From contig CALKCJ010000002.1 in the NCBI GenBank assembly GCA_938082375.1, positions 40,075 to 104,074 on the forward strand: 64,000 nucleotides of DNA, given 5' to 3'. Positions 49,238 to 58,549 of the stretch are shown here, one piece after another. Position 1 is the stretch's first letter, and the number at the start of each line of letters is the position of its first letter. The notes beneath the pieces are model-generated. The model saw nothing but the letters and a program-made list of their open reading frames with translations, was not told where the DNA came from and searched no databases. Both the position numbers and the translations under genes were made by a program. This stretch comes from an uncultured Thermomicrobiaceae bacterium. GTDB lineage: Bacteria; Chloroflexota; Chloroflexia; Thermomicrobiales; Thermomicrobiaceae.

Positions 49238-52200
49238 CTACGGCGCTGGAGGTGTGGCGTGTGCTAGCAGGCGCAGCAGCGGGCCGATGTGTCGCCCGAT
49301 CGCCGCGAGGACCTGGGCGTCGCGCTCGTCGGTTTCTGGATCCGCCGGCTCGACCCGTGAGATCGCAAGCGTCCCGATCGGCTGGCCCCCGGCGACGATC
49401 GGCGCGAGGATAGCGGTGCTAAAGGGCCGTGAGCCGAGCTTGATCAACGTGGAGTGAGCCTGTGGGTCGCGAATGATCAGCGGCTGGCCGCTGGCCATCA
49501 CGTCCCAGCTTGCCCCCTCGCCAGGTTGGAGTCGTCGCCGGCCGTTGAGGTGCGGGTACCAGCGCGAATAACGCACCACTAGTTCACCACTCGCCTCGTC
49601 CAGCAGCAGGACACCGAGGTCGCTGGTGCCGAGCGACCCGGAGACGGTGAGATCGATGACTTCCGCCAAGGAGTTGAAGTCGGTGATCTTCCCGATGCGT
49701 TCGCCGAGCTCGTGCAAGACGGCGAACTCGGTGACTTCCGCCACCGGAAACCGCTGCAGCGTCGAGGCGGCCATCAGCCCGGCCAGCTCGGGTGACTCTT
49801 CGAGCAGGCGCCGGAAGGTGGCGACCACCTCCGGGTGGAACTGGGTACCGCTGCAACGCACCAGCTCCTCGACCGCCGCCGCGATCGACATTCCCCGCCG
49901 GTACGGCCGGTCGGAGGTCATGGTGTCGAAGGCGTCGGCCAGGCCGATGATCGCGGCGCCGAGCGGGATCTCGTCCCCATGCAGCCCGTCGGGATATCCC
50001 TCGCCGTCCCAACGCTCGTGGTGGTGGCGGATCAGCGGGACGATCGGCTGGAGCGCTGGGTGCGCCGCCAGGATATCAGCGCCGAGGCGCGCGTGCGCCT
50101 TCATCAGCTTCCACTCCTCGGGAGTCAGCGGGCCGGGCTTGCGCAGGATATGGTCGGGAATCCCGATCTTGCCGACGTCGTGCAGCAGCCCCGCTAGCTC
50201 GATCTGCTCCACCTCCTCCGGGGAACAGCCCAGCGCCTCGGCGAGCAGCCGGGCATAGCGCGCTACCTTGCGCGAATGGTCGTGGGTATACGGGTCTTTC
50301 GCATCGACGGTCGCCGCCAATACCTCGACCGAGGCGCGATAGAGCGACCGCTCGTGCTCGCGCTGCCGGGCCTGCCAGAGCACAGCGGCCGCCTGGCTGG
50401 CGAAGAGCTGGAAGGTCTGGAACTCGTGGCCGGTGAACCGGCCGGCTCCGACACGGCCGACCAGCAGCACGCCGAGCAGCTGATCATGTACGAGCAGCGG
50501 CGCGGCCATCAGGCTCATGTTGACCGAGGGATCTTCGAGCGGGTTGAACTTGACGCGTGTGTCCGCGCGGGCATCGAGCACCAGCTCGGCACGACGCGTG
50601 ACCGCCACAGTTCCACTCAGCGCCTGTCCGTACGGCAGCTCCCAGAAGTCTCCCCACGCACGACGATAGATCTCCGACGAGAGCACGGCGCGCAGGCTCC
50701 GCGCGCGCTCGTCGGCTTCGAAGAGGATGAAGCGGTCGTGCGGCAGCACCGCCCCGAGTTCCCTGACGATGACTTGGAGCAGGTCGAGCAGCTCGCTCTG
50801 CTGGGCGAGCTCGCGGCTGACGCGGAGGAGCGCCTCGCGGGCCTGCGCGGCCTGCCAGTGCTCCACTGCAAGGCCGAGCCGCTCGCCGATCGGCTGCAAG
50901 AGCGTTCGGGCGGAGGCGATGCGCTCGCTGTCGCTCTGCGCCAGGCCAGCGACGAGCAGGCCACGCGCTTGGCCCTCCACCCGCCAGACCTGCGCCACCA
51001 CGACCTGCACTCCAGCGGCGTCCATCACTGCCGACAGGTGCTCTGCGACCACGACCGGCGCCTTGTCCAACTCCGTACGGTGGACGACTCGTGGACTGTC
51101 GCCCTGTGCCAGCCAACGGACGAGCTCCAGGCTGCGGTCACGCTGCAGCAGTTCCAGAAGCCGCTCGTGAAGGATCGGATCCACGTGGCCGGTGGCATAT
51201 GCCTCCACCTGATCCGAGCTAAGCGTGTGGAACGTGATACCGACCGCCTCGCCGACCACGCCGACGGCCCGGCGCGCGACGGCCTCGATCATCGCGACTG
51301 GATCGCCGGCAGTGAGCAATATCTCGCCGATCTCGGCCAGCAGCCTCTCCTCGCGCTCCCGCCGCTCCAGCGCCTCCCGTGCCCGGATCAGCACAACGGC
51401 TGTGCTCGCCTCCTGAGCCAGCACGGCGAAGAGGCGCTCCTCTTCCGGTGTAAAGGGAGGGCCGGCATCCCGCCCCAGGCCGAAAACGGCAATCGGCTTG
51501 CCATCGCGGAGCAGCGGCTCGATCAGCACCGAGCGGATGACGAACCGGCCATCCGGAGGGTGATACGTGCGGGGATCGAGCCCGGTATCGGCGACGTTCA
51601 CACCCATCCCGGTCTTGAACACCTGGCCGGCCAGACTGCCGTCGATCGGCACGGACAAACCGACCCGGCCGACAGCATTGCCCCAGGCCCAGCGGATCAC
51701 CAGGTATGCGGGCCGAAACTCATCGGGCTCGGCAACGATCGCTGAGTCGAACGCGATGAACCGACTGAGCGCACCCACAATCTGGTCGAGAGCGTCGCCC
51801 AGTGAGCGGCTGGAACCGATGGTGCGGGCGACCTCCCAGAGCGCCTGCAGCTCCTCCAGGTGACGCTCTGCCTGCTCCTGCAACCGCGCTCGCGTCACCG
51901 CGCCGCCCGCCACACCGAGCACCGCAGCAGCGGTATCGATCGCACGAGAGTCAAACCGGTGGTTCGGGTTATGACTCCAGGTGTAGCAGGCGCCGACCAT
52001 GCGTCCGTGATCGACGAGCGGCAGGACAAGGACAGCAGTGACCTCTCGTTCAGTGGGCAGATACTGGTTGTTCGCGAGCGGGAGCATCTGCTGCGGGAAC
52101 TCAGAGGCTGGGAGCACAATCGGCAACAGCGATTCCCGCAGGCGTCGCTCGGCTGGTATCTCGCTGGGCCGATAGGCAGCGGCATTCCGGGCCATGCTCT

Positions 52201-53089
52201 CCTCGTAGGTGGTCAGCCCGGCCTGATAGAACGCTACCGTTTCCTCGCCAGTTTCGTCGTACACAAAGATCGTCGTAGCATCGGTTTGCAGCACCCGACG
52301 CACGGTCTCAACGATGACCGCCAACACCCGGTCGAGATCCAGCAGGCCGGAGAGTGCCCGGCTGACGCCGAGCAACGTCTCGAGGAGCTGACGCTCTCGG
52401 TGCTCGAGGAAGTAGTAGCGGTGCGCCACCACGGCGATGGTCGCCAGGGCACACAGCTCTTCCGCTAAGCGGATTTCCTGATCCTGGAAGGGAACCGGGT
52501 AGCGCAAGCGCCTGAGCGAGGCGGTGCCGATGAACTGCCCTTCCCAACGCAGCGGGACCAGCAGGCTAACCAGGCGCCCTCGTTCGGCCAGCTTCCGCAG
52601 CGCCTGGTTGACCGGCGGCCAGCGCCGGTGCTCCTCGATCGAGGTCAGGTGGAGGATGCGGCCGCTGCGGAGTACTTCGGCCTCAGCAGGCACCTCGCGC
52701 GGTGAGAGCCGAATCACCGTCGTGTCGTAGAGGCTCTCAGCGAGCGGGCCGGCGTAGATAGCCATCTCGGTGCGAGTCAGGGCCTCGTCGTAGATATAGA
52801 AGCTCGCGATGTCGGCATGCACAGAGTCAGCAAGCTGGGCAACGAGTGTCTGGAGGAGCGCGGTCGGCTCCGGCAAGGACGACCTAGTGTGCTCGGCCTC
52901 GCCCGCCCCCAGACCGGCATCACCCTCGGCTGGCGTGGACGCCCCACCGCTCGGCCGGTCGACCGGAGAAGCCTGGAGAGCCTGAGGTTCAGCCACGTCA
53001 GGCTGAACGGCACCAGTCGGTAGCGCGACGGCAGAGCGACCCCTAGGCCGCGCGCGGCGTCGCATCGAGCGCTCCGGCATGGGAATCAT
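49238..53089 (-). CDS. Multi-GAF HD-GYP phosphodiesterase
   Basis: A 1283-residue cytoplasmic sensor protein. The first 920 residues hold about five GAF-like domains in tandem, each opened by a helix such as LLETLLGVSRALSGLLDLDRV or LLRVSRELAQQSELLDLLQV. The HD-GYP domain follows at about residues 930-1110: ELAGLLHDVGKIGIPDHIL, HHERWDGEGYPDGLHGDEIP and DAFDTMTSDRPYRRG; HD, HHE and GYP are all intact. A last GAF domain ends the protein. Such domains degrade cyclic-di-GMP to GMP. No GGDEF, kinase or membrane segment is present. The start is placed at ATG 53089; ATG 53080 is an alternative. It converges on the DUF1624 gene. Confidence 0.87.
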   Translation of the reverse strand: MIPMPERSMRRRARPRGRSAVALPTGAVQPDVAEPQALQASPVDRPSGGASTPAEGDAGLGAGEAEHTRSSLPEPTALLQTLVAQLADSVHADIASFYIYDEALTRTEMAIYAGPLAESLYDTTVIRLSPREVPAEAEVLRSGRILHLTSIEEHRRWPPVNQALRKLAERGRLVSLLVPLRWEGQFIGTASLRRLRYPVPFQDQEIRLAEELCALATIAVVAHRYYFLEHRERQLLETLLGVSRALSGLLDLDRVLAVIVETVRRVLQTDATTIFVYDETGEETVAFYQAGLTTYEESMARNAAAYRPSEIPAERRLRESLLPIVLPASEFPQQMLPLANNQYLPTEREVTAVLVLPLVDHGRMVGACYTWSHNPNHRFDSRAIDTAAAVLGVAGGAVTRARLQEQAERHLEELQALWEVARTIGSSRSLGDALDQIVGALSRFIAFDSAIVAEPDEFRPAYLVIRWAWGNAVGRVGLSVPIDGSLAGQVFKTGMGVNVADTGLDPRTYHPPDGRFVIRSVLIEPLLRDGKPIAVFGLGRDAGPPFTPEEERLFAVLAQEASTAVVLIRAREALERREREERLLAEIGEILLTAGDPVAMIEAVARRAVGVVGEAVGITFHTLSSDQVEAYATGHVDPILHERLLELLQRDRSLELVRWLAQGDSPRVVHRTELDKAPVVVAEHLSAVMDAAGVQVVVAQVWRVEGQARGLLVAGLAQSDSERIASARTLLQPIGERLGLAVEHWQAAQAREALLRVSRELAQQSELLDLLQVIVRELGAVLPHDRFILFEADERARSLRAVLSSEIYRRAWGDFWELPYGQALSGTVAVTRRAELVLDARADTRVKFNPLEDPSVNMSLMAAPLLVHDQLLGVLLVGRVGAGRFTGHEFQTFQLFASQAAAVLWQARQREHERSLYRASVEVLAATVDAKDPYTHDHSRKVARYARLLAEALGCSPEEVEQIELAGLLHDVGKIGIPDHILRKPGPLTPEEWKLMKAHARLGADILAAHPALQPIVPLIRHHHERWDGEGYPDGLHGDEIPLGAAIIGLADAFDTMTSDRPYRRGMSIAAAVEELVRCSGTQFHPEVVATFRRLLEESPELAGLMAASTLQRFPVAEVTEFAVLHELGERIGKITDFNSLAEVIDLTVSGSLGTSDLGVLLLDEASGELVVRYSRWYPHLNGRRRLQPGEGASWDVMASGQPLIIRDPQAHSTLIKLGSRPFSTAILAPIVAGGQPIGTLAISRVEPADPETDERDAQVLAAIGRHIGPLLRLLAHATPPAP

Positions 53090-53433
53090 CCTCTCCTCAC
53101 ACAGGGTGTCGTAGGCGGTACGCAGGACCGGCGCCGGCAACTAATGCGAACAGACCGAAACCATCATTCCATGCCGAATATCAAGCGGGCACGGCGGGTA
53201 TGATACGACATCGACCGGTTCTCCATGCGCCCCCCCGAACACCTCGTAGTATTGGTCAGGGTACCAGCATATGTCAAATCGTAAGGTGGGAGCGCAAGGG
53301 GAGAAAAGTCCCGATTCGGCACGCTTCCCTTCTCAGGAGCCAGCTAGCACTGGTCGCCGCAGCTGTGCGCTGGTTTTCCTGCGCGTGGCCACCTGGTAGA
53401 GTAGGCATGGCCTGCAGAGGAAGGAGCAAGACG
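53090..53433. other. Divergent intergenic gap, HD-GYP to amidohydrolase
   Basis: In 344 bases I see an extended -10 box for the amidohydrolase at 53394-53402. TATGAT near 53199 looks like a -10 box but has no -35 and is far from the gene. No gene or repeat is supported. Confidence 0.4.
53394..53402 (+). promoter_or_regulatory. Extended -10 box of the amidohydrolase gene
   Basis: TGGTAGAGT fits TG-N-TA-NNN-T. The start site near 53409 gives a 25-base leader, with AAGGAG seven bases before the GTG at 53434. This supports the GTG over the earlier ATG at 53407. Confidence 0.45.
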
Positions 53434-54870
53434 GTGGCAAAGCGCGTACGGATCGATTGCGGTCAGGTGATCGCGTTCCAGGGCGGCGAGCATCGGGTGC
53501 TCGACGGCGGCGTCGTCGTGCTCGAGGGTGAGACGATCGTGCACGTCGGCCCGAGTTTCTCCGGCGAGGTCGACGAGGCGATCGACGCCCGCGACATGCT
53601 GGTCACCCCGGGCTTCATCAACACCCATACGCACCTTGCGGAGTCGCCGCTGGACAAGAGCCTGGTCGAAGACGTTGGCAAGCGGCAGTTCTACTACAGC
53701 GGATTGGCCGACATGCTCCCCGCGCGCTCGGCCGCGATGGACGAGGACGCCCGGCGCGCCTGCGTCGACTTCTCGATGGCCGAACTGATCCGCACCGGCA
53801 CGACGACCGTGATGGAGATGGGTGGGATCGGCGACTACGTAGCCGATGCCGTCGAGCGGGCGGGGCTGCGGGCCTACATCGCCAACGGCTACCGCTCCGG
53901 TCGCTGGTTCACCCGCGACGGGAAGAAGGTCGAGTACGCCTGGGACGAGGAGGCCGGCTTGCGCGGGTTCCGTGAGGCCGTGGCGTTTATCGAGCAGGTC
54001 GACGGACGGGCCAACGGCCGGATCAAAGGCTTCCTCTCGCCGATGCAGGTCGACACCTGTACTGAAGAGCTGCTGCGGCTCAGCCGGCAGGCGTCGGAAA
54101 GCATGGGAGTGCCGCTGGCGCTCCACGTGAGCCAGTCGGTCTTTGAGTTCCAGGAGATGGTGCGCCGGCACGGCCTGACGCCGATCGAGTGGCTGGAGCA
54201 GATCGGCTTTTTGAGCGAGTGGAACATCCTTGGGCACGTTATCTTCATCGCTGGCAACAGTTGGACGAACTTCACCGGCGACGACCTGGCGATCCTGGCA
54301 CGCCACGGGGCATCGGTGGCGCACTGCGTTTGGGTCTTTGCGCGGCGTGGGCTGGCAATGGAGTCGTTCCCACGCTATCAGGCCGCTGGCGTCAACCTCT
54401 GCCTGGGTACTGATACCTGCCCGCAGTCGATGATCGAGGCGCTGCGCTGGACCGCAGTGATCGGCAAGGTCATGGCCCGCCAGACCGAAGTGGCAACCGC
54501 TGGCGACGTCTTCACTGCGGCGACACTCAACGCGGCCAGGATGCTGCGCCGCGACGATCTTGGTCGGATCGCTCCCGGGGCCAAGGCCGACGTGCTCTTC
54601 TGGCGCCTGCGCTCGTTGACCATGACACCGCTGCGCGACCCGATCCGGAACCTGGTGTATAACGCCACCGCTAACGACCTCCAGCACGTGATGGTGGACG
54701 GCCGTTTCCTCATGCGCGATGGGCAGCTCCTGACCGTCGACGAGCAGACGGTGATTGATCGGCTCCAGGAGGCCGGGGAGCGGATGTGGGCGCGGCTCCC
54801 TGAGGGCGACTGGGCTGGCCGCAGCATCGAGGAGCTGTCGCCACCGACGTATCGGCCATATCAGGCTTAA
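53434..54870 (+). CDS. Amidohydrolase of the ATZ/TRZ/SsnA type
   Basis: A 478-residue metal-dependent hydrolase. The metal site is FINTHTHLAESPLDK (H-x-H), ALHVSQSV, ILGHVIFIAGNS and NLCLGTDTCPQS with the final Asp. An N-terminal and C-terminal strand set forms the composite beta-sandwich seen in cytosine deaminase and atrazine chlorohydrolase relatives. Reaction is likely removal of an amine or other leaving group from a nitrogen heterocycle; the exact substrate is unknown. No pathway gene is adjacent. The GTG at 53434 has AAGGAG upstream and a promoter at the right distance. Confidence 0.85.
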   Translation: MAKRVRIDCGQVIAFQGGEHRVLDGGVVVLEGETIVHVGPSFSGEVDEAIDARDMLVTPGFINTHTHLAESPLDKSLVEDVGKRQFYYSGLADMLPARSAAMDEDARRACVDFSMAELIRTGTTTVMEMGGIGDYVADAVERAGLRAYIANGYRSGRWFTRDGKKVEYAWDEEAGLRGFREAVAFIEQVDGRANGRIKGFLSPMQVDTCTEELLRLSRQASESMGVPLALHVSQSVFEFQEMVRRHGLTPIEWLEQIGFLSEWNILGHVIFIAGNSWTNFTGDDLAILARHGASVAHCVWVFARRGLAMESFPRYQAAGVNLCLGTDTCPQSMIEALRWTAVIGKVMARQTEVATAGDVFTAATLNAARMLRRDDLGRIAPGAKADVLFWRLRSLTMTPLRDPIRNLVYNATANDLQHVMVDGRFLMRDGQLLTVDEQTVIDRLQEAGERMWARLPEGDWAGRSIEELSPPTYRPYQA

Positions 54871-55019
54871 GCCCGGGCCGGGTAGACCGCTCGGCACTAC
54901 ACAGACGACTGGAGCCCCTCTCCTATCCGAGGTAGGTACGGTGCGCTCGGTCGCCCGTTCGGCGCGGACGGTGCACGGAGAAGGGTGACAGGGCCGTCAT
55001 CGTTCGAGCGGGCCGGTAC

Positions 55020-55059
55020 TTGCTGCACACGCCTGTCGAGGTGTGTAATTAGCATTACA
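55020..55059 (+). promoter_or_regulatory. Operator-like palindrome overlapping a promoter and ATG
   Basis: TGTAATTAGCATTACA at 55044-55059 is a perfect six-base inverted repeat with a four-base centre. Its left arm TGTAAT also reads as a -10 box, with TTGCTG 18 bases upstream. The palindrome ends on the A of ATG 55059. A dimeric repressor here would block the ABC gene. No regulator gene is adjacent. Confidence 0.45.
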
Positions 55060-57134
55060 TGAAACCATCCTTGCTGCGACGCTCCCACCGGGCCGGCCAG
55101 GCGGCTCGAGACAGGCGGCGCGACGAGGAGACACTGGAGAGAGCTAGCCGCATGCGCAGCCAACGGGTTCGTCCCGGCAATGAAGATCGCCTCTTGCGCA
55201 GGATCGTCGACCTCTTTCGGCCCTACTGGGCGCAGACCTTGCTCGTAGCTCTCGCAATCCTGCTGAGCTCCGGGCTGGGCGTGGTCAACCCGCTCCTGAT
55301 CCGGGTCGTCTTCGACCAGGCGCTGTTCTGCGGCGCGAGCTGCCCTGACCTTGGCCTGCTCACGCGGCTCGTCGCGCTGATGGCCGCTGTACCGATCGTC
55401 GGTGGGGCTATCGGCGTGGGGCAAACTTACCTCGCCAACCGAGTCGGCCAGCGGGTGATGCAGGATCTGCGCGACCGCCTCTACGCCCACCTTCAACGGA
55501 TGTCGCTGCGCTTCTTTACCGCCACCCGTACGGGGGAGATCCAGTCGCGCTTGGCGAACGACGTCGGCGGTATCCAGTCGGTCGTCACCGACACGGCCGC
55601 GACCGTCCTCGCCAATGTGGTGATCGTGGTCAGCACGCTGGTCGCGATGCTGGCGATCTCCTGGCCGCTGACGGCGCTCTCGCTGCTGGTCACGCCGCTC
55701 TTCGTCTGGCTCACCTATCGGGTGGGCAAGACGCGGCGGAAGCTCACCGAGGTGGCCCAGCAGTCCAAGGCGGAGATGAGTGCGATCACGCAGGAAACGC
55801 TCTCGGTCTCCGGGATGCTGCTGGCGAAAGCCTTCGGCCGGCAGCAGGACGAACTCGAGCGCTTCCGGCGCGAGAACCGGCGGCTGGCCGAGCTGCAGCT
55901 CCGGCAGCAGATGGTGGGGCAAGGCTTCTTCGCGGTCGTCCAGGCTTTTTTCTCGGTCATGCCAGCGCTGGTCTACCTGGTCGCTGGCTATCTGCTGGCG
56001 AGCGGCCAGGGCCCGGCGATCAGCGCTGGCACCCTGGTCGCCTTCACCACGTTGCAGACACGGCTCTTCTTCCCTATCGGGCAGTTGCTCCGCGTCTCGG
56101 TCGAAGTGCAGTCGTCGCTGGCGCTCTTCCGGCGGGTCTTCGACTACCTCGATCTCACGCCCGAGATCGTCGACGCCTCCGATGCCGTCGCGCTGCCGGC
56201 AGAGTCAGTGCGCGGACGGATCCGCTTCCGCCACGTCTACTTCACCTATGGTGAGGCGCGCCTGCCGCCGTCGCTCATCGCCGGGAGCGACGGGCACCGC
56301 CCTCCGGAGCTGGACGGGCGATACGGCCCAACGACAGCACGGCCTTGGATCCTGGAAGACATCGACTTCGAGATCGAGCCGGGCCAGCTCGTCGCGCTCG
56401 TGGGGCCGACCGGCGCCGGCAAGACGACCCTTTCCTACCTGATCCCCCGCCTCTACGACGTCACCGCGGGCGCCGTCGAGATCGACGGCGTAGACGTGCG
56501 TAAGATCCGGCTCGACTCGCTGACCCGGCTGATCGGGATGGTGACACAGGAACCCTATCTCTTCCACGCCACGGTACGCGAAAACCTGCTCTACGCCAAG
56601 CCGGACGCGACCCAGGAGGAGATCGAGCGGGCCACCAGGCTGGCGCTGATCCACGAGCGCATCCTCGAGCTGGAGCACGGGTACGACACGGTCGTCGGTG
56701 AGCGCGGCTACCGGATCTCAGGCGGGGAGAAGCAGCGGCTGGCGATCGCGCGCGTGATTCTGAAAGACCCGCGCATCCTGATCCTGGACGAGGCCACCTC
56801 CTCACTGGATACGGCCAGCGAGCGACTAGTGCAGCGCGCTTTGCAGCCGGTCATGGCCGGCCGGACGACGATCGCCATCGCCCACCGGCTCTCGACCATC
56901 CTCAACGCCGACGTGATCTTCGTGATCGACCGCGGGCGCCTGGTGGAGCGGGGCACCCACCACGAGCTGCTGGAGCGCGGCGGGCTGTATGCGCAGCTCT
57001 ACCGGCAGCAGTTCGGCGCGGGGCTGATCGAGGCACGCTGCGAGGACGGCCTGGTCTTGGCCAGCGGTCAGGTCATCACCGCGGACGCCTCACGCGGGCA
57101 GCGCGCCGCGAGCGGTGGCTTCACTCTAGACTGA
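55059..57134 (+). CDS. ABC transporter with fused permease and ATPase
   Basis: A 691-residue half-transporter of the MsbA/LmrA exporter type. The membrane domain (about residues 55-345) has six segments. Coupling-helix regions lie near RVGQRVMQDLRDRLYAHLQR and QSRLANDVGGIQSVV. The ATPase domain starts near residue 385: Walker A VGPTGAGKTTLSYLIPR, Q-loop GMVTQEPYLFHATVRENLLY, signature RISGGEKQRLAIARVIL, Walker B ILILDEATSSLDT and the His in AIAHRLSTI. A roughly 35-residue Gly/Arg-rich insert (around residues 405-430) precedes Walker A. It should work as a homodimer. ATG 55059 overlaps the operator-like site; ATG 55152 (MRSQRV) is a credible later start. Confidence 0.85.
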   Translation: MKPSLLRRSHRAGQAARDRRRDEETLERASRMRSQRVRPGNEDRLLRRIVDLFRPYWAQTLLVALAILLSSGLGVVNPLLIRVVFDQALFCGASCPDLGLLTRLVALMAAVPIVGGAIGVGQTYLANRVGQRVMQDLRDRLYAHLQRMSLRFFTATRTGEIQSRLANDVGGIQSVVTDTAATVLANVVIVVSTLVAMLAISWPLTALSLLVTPLFVWLTYRVGKTRRKLTEVAQQSKAEMSAITQETLSVSGMLLAKAFGRQQDELERFRRENRRLAELQLRQQMVGQGFFAVVQAFFSVMPALVYLVAGYLLASGQGPAISAGTLVAFTTLQTRLFFPIGQLLRVSVEVQSSLALFRRVFDYLDLTPEIVDASDAVALPAESVRGRIRFRHVYFTYGEARLPPSLIAGSDGHRPPELDGRYGPTTARPWILEDIDFEIEPGQLVALVGPTGAGKTTLSYLIPRLYDVTAGAVEIDGVDVRKIRLDSLTRLIGMVTQEPYLFHATVRENLLYAKPDATQEEIERATRLALIHERILELEHGYDTVVGERGYRISGGEKQRLAIARVILKDPRILILDEATSSLDTASERLVQRALQPVMAGRTTIAIAHRLSTILNADVIFVIDRGRLVERGTHHELLERGGLYAQLYRQQFGAGLIEARCEDGLVLASGQVITADASRGQRAASGGFTLD

Positions 57135-57192
57135 TCGTTCTCCCTGACGGACAATCAGGGTGCGAGGTGCGAATACCTGCTTGGGAGGATGT

Positions 57193-58548
57193 ATGCAGAC
57201 GCGGACGTGGAATGCAGCCGAGCTGATCCGGAAAGATCAGGCGCACCACCTGCACCCACTCTCGAACCTGTACCGGTTGCGGCAACAGGGGCCGCTGGTC
57301 CTGGTGCGCGGCGAGGGAGTCTGGCTGTGGGACGCCGAAGGCAACCGCTACCTCGACGGCTTCGCCGGGCTCTGGAACGTCAACGTGGGCCACGGGCGGC
57401 GGGAGCTGGCCGAGGCAGCCCGGGCCCAGATGGAAGAGGTGGCCTTCGTGCCCACCTTCTTCGGCCTGGCCAGCCCGCCGACGATCGAGCTGGCGGCCCG
57501 GCTGGCCGAGCTCTTGCCCGGGCCGATCAACCACTTCCAGTTCACCTCCGGCGGCGCGGAGTCGAACGAGACGGCCATCAAGATCGCCCGCTACTACTGG
57601 TGGCTCAAGGGCCAGCCAGAGCGGGTGAAGATCCTCAGCCGGCAGATGGCCTACCACGGCATCGCAATGGGCGCGCTCTCGGCCACCGGCGTGCCGGCCT
57701 ATTGGGAAGGCTTCGGCCCGCGCCCGCCCGGCTTCATCCACCTGACCGCGCCCTACTCCTACCGAGCTGGTGAGGGGATGACCGAAGCCGAGTTTGTCGC
57801 AGCGCTGGTGCGCGAGCTAGAGGAGACGATCGAGCGGGAAGGCTCGGACACGATTGCCGCCTTCATCGGTGAGCCGGTGCAGGGCGCCGGCGGGGTGGTG
57901 GTGCCGCCCGAGGGCTACTGGCCAGCGATCGCCGAAGTACTCAAGCAGCACGGCATCCTGCTGATCCTCGACGAGGTCATCACCGGCTTCGGCCGCACCG
58001 GCACGATGTTCGGCCTGCAGCAGTACGGGCTCAGCCCGGACATCGTCTCCTTCGCCAAGGGGATCACCTCGGGCTACCTGCCGCTCGGCGGCGTCGGCGT
58101 GACCGATGAGGTCTTCGACGTCCTCTCCAGCGTCGATCGGACGTTCATGCACGGCTTCACCTACTCCGGCCACCCAGTGGCCTGCGCGGTGGCGCTGCGC
58201 AACCTCCAGATCATCGAAGAGGAGCGGCTGCCGGACAACGCGCGCGAGGCCGGTTCCTACCTGCTCTCGGAGCTGAGCGAGCTGCTCGACCGGCCCTACG
58301 TGGGCAACGTGCGGGGCAAGGGACTAATGCTGCTGGTCGAGCTGGTGGCCGACAAGGCGACCAAGGCCAAGTTCGAGCCCTCCTTCCAGCTCGCCTCCAA
58401 GCTCGAACAGCGGACCCGCACGCGCGGGCTGATCGTCCGCTGCACGCCGGACGGTATCGCGATGGCGCCGCCACTGACCATCACGCGGGAAGAATGTGAC
58501 TTCCTACTCGAAGCCGTGGCCGGCGCGCTGGAGGATGTGCTCGGCTGA
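57193..58548 (+). CDS. Class III (omega) aminotransferase
   Basis: A 451-residue PLP enzyme of fold type I. Recognised parts are YLDGFAGLWNVNVGHGRREL near residues 54-73, FTSGGAESNETAIKIARYYW, AYHGIAMGALSATG, FIGEPVQGAGGVVVPPEGYW, the PLP-binding ILILDEVITGFGRTG and the catalytic Lys in VSFAKGITSGYLPLGGV near residue 295. The group includes beta-alanine:pyruvate and amine:pyruvate transaminases; the amino donor is not fixed. GGGAGG lies four bases before ATG. It begins an operon with the EamA transporter and moaC. Confidence 0.9.
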   Translation: MQTRTWNAAELIRKDQAHHLHPLSNLYRLRQQGPLVLVRGEGVWLWDAEGNRYLDGFAGLWNVNVGHGRRELAEAARAQMEEVAFVPTFFGLASPPTIELAARLAELLPGPINHFQFTSGGAESNETAIKIARYYWWLKGQPERVKILSRQMAYHGIAMGALSATGVPAYWEGFGPRPPGFIHLTAPYSYRAGEGMTEAEFVAALVRELEETIEREGSDTIAAFIGEPVQGAGGVVVPPEGYWPAIAEVLKQHGILLILDEVITGFGRTGTMFGLQQYGLSPDIVSFAKGITSGYLPLGGVGVTDEVFDVLSSVDRTFMHGFTYSGHPVACAVALRNLQIIEEERLPDNAREAGSYLLSELSELLDRPYVGNVRGKGLMLLVELVADKATKAKFEPSFQLASKLEQRTRTRGLIVRCTPDGIAMAPPLTITREECDFLLEAVAGALEDVLG

Positions 58549-58549
58549 G

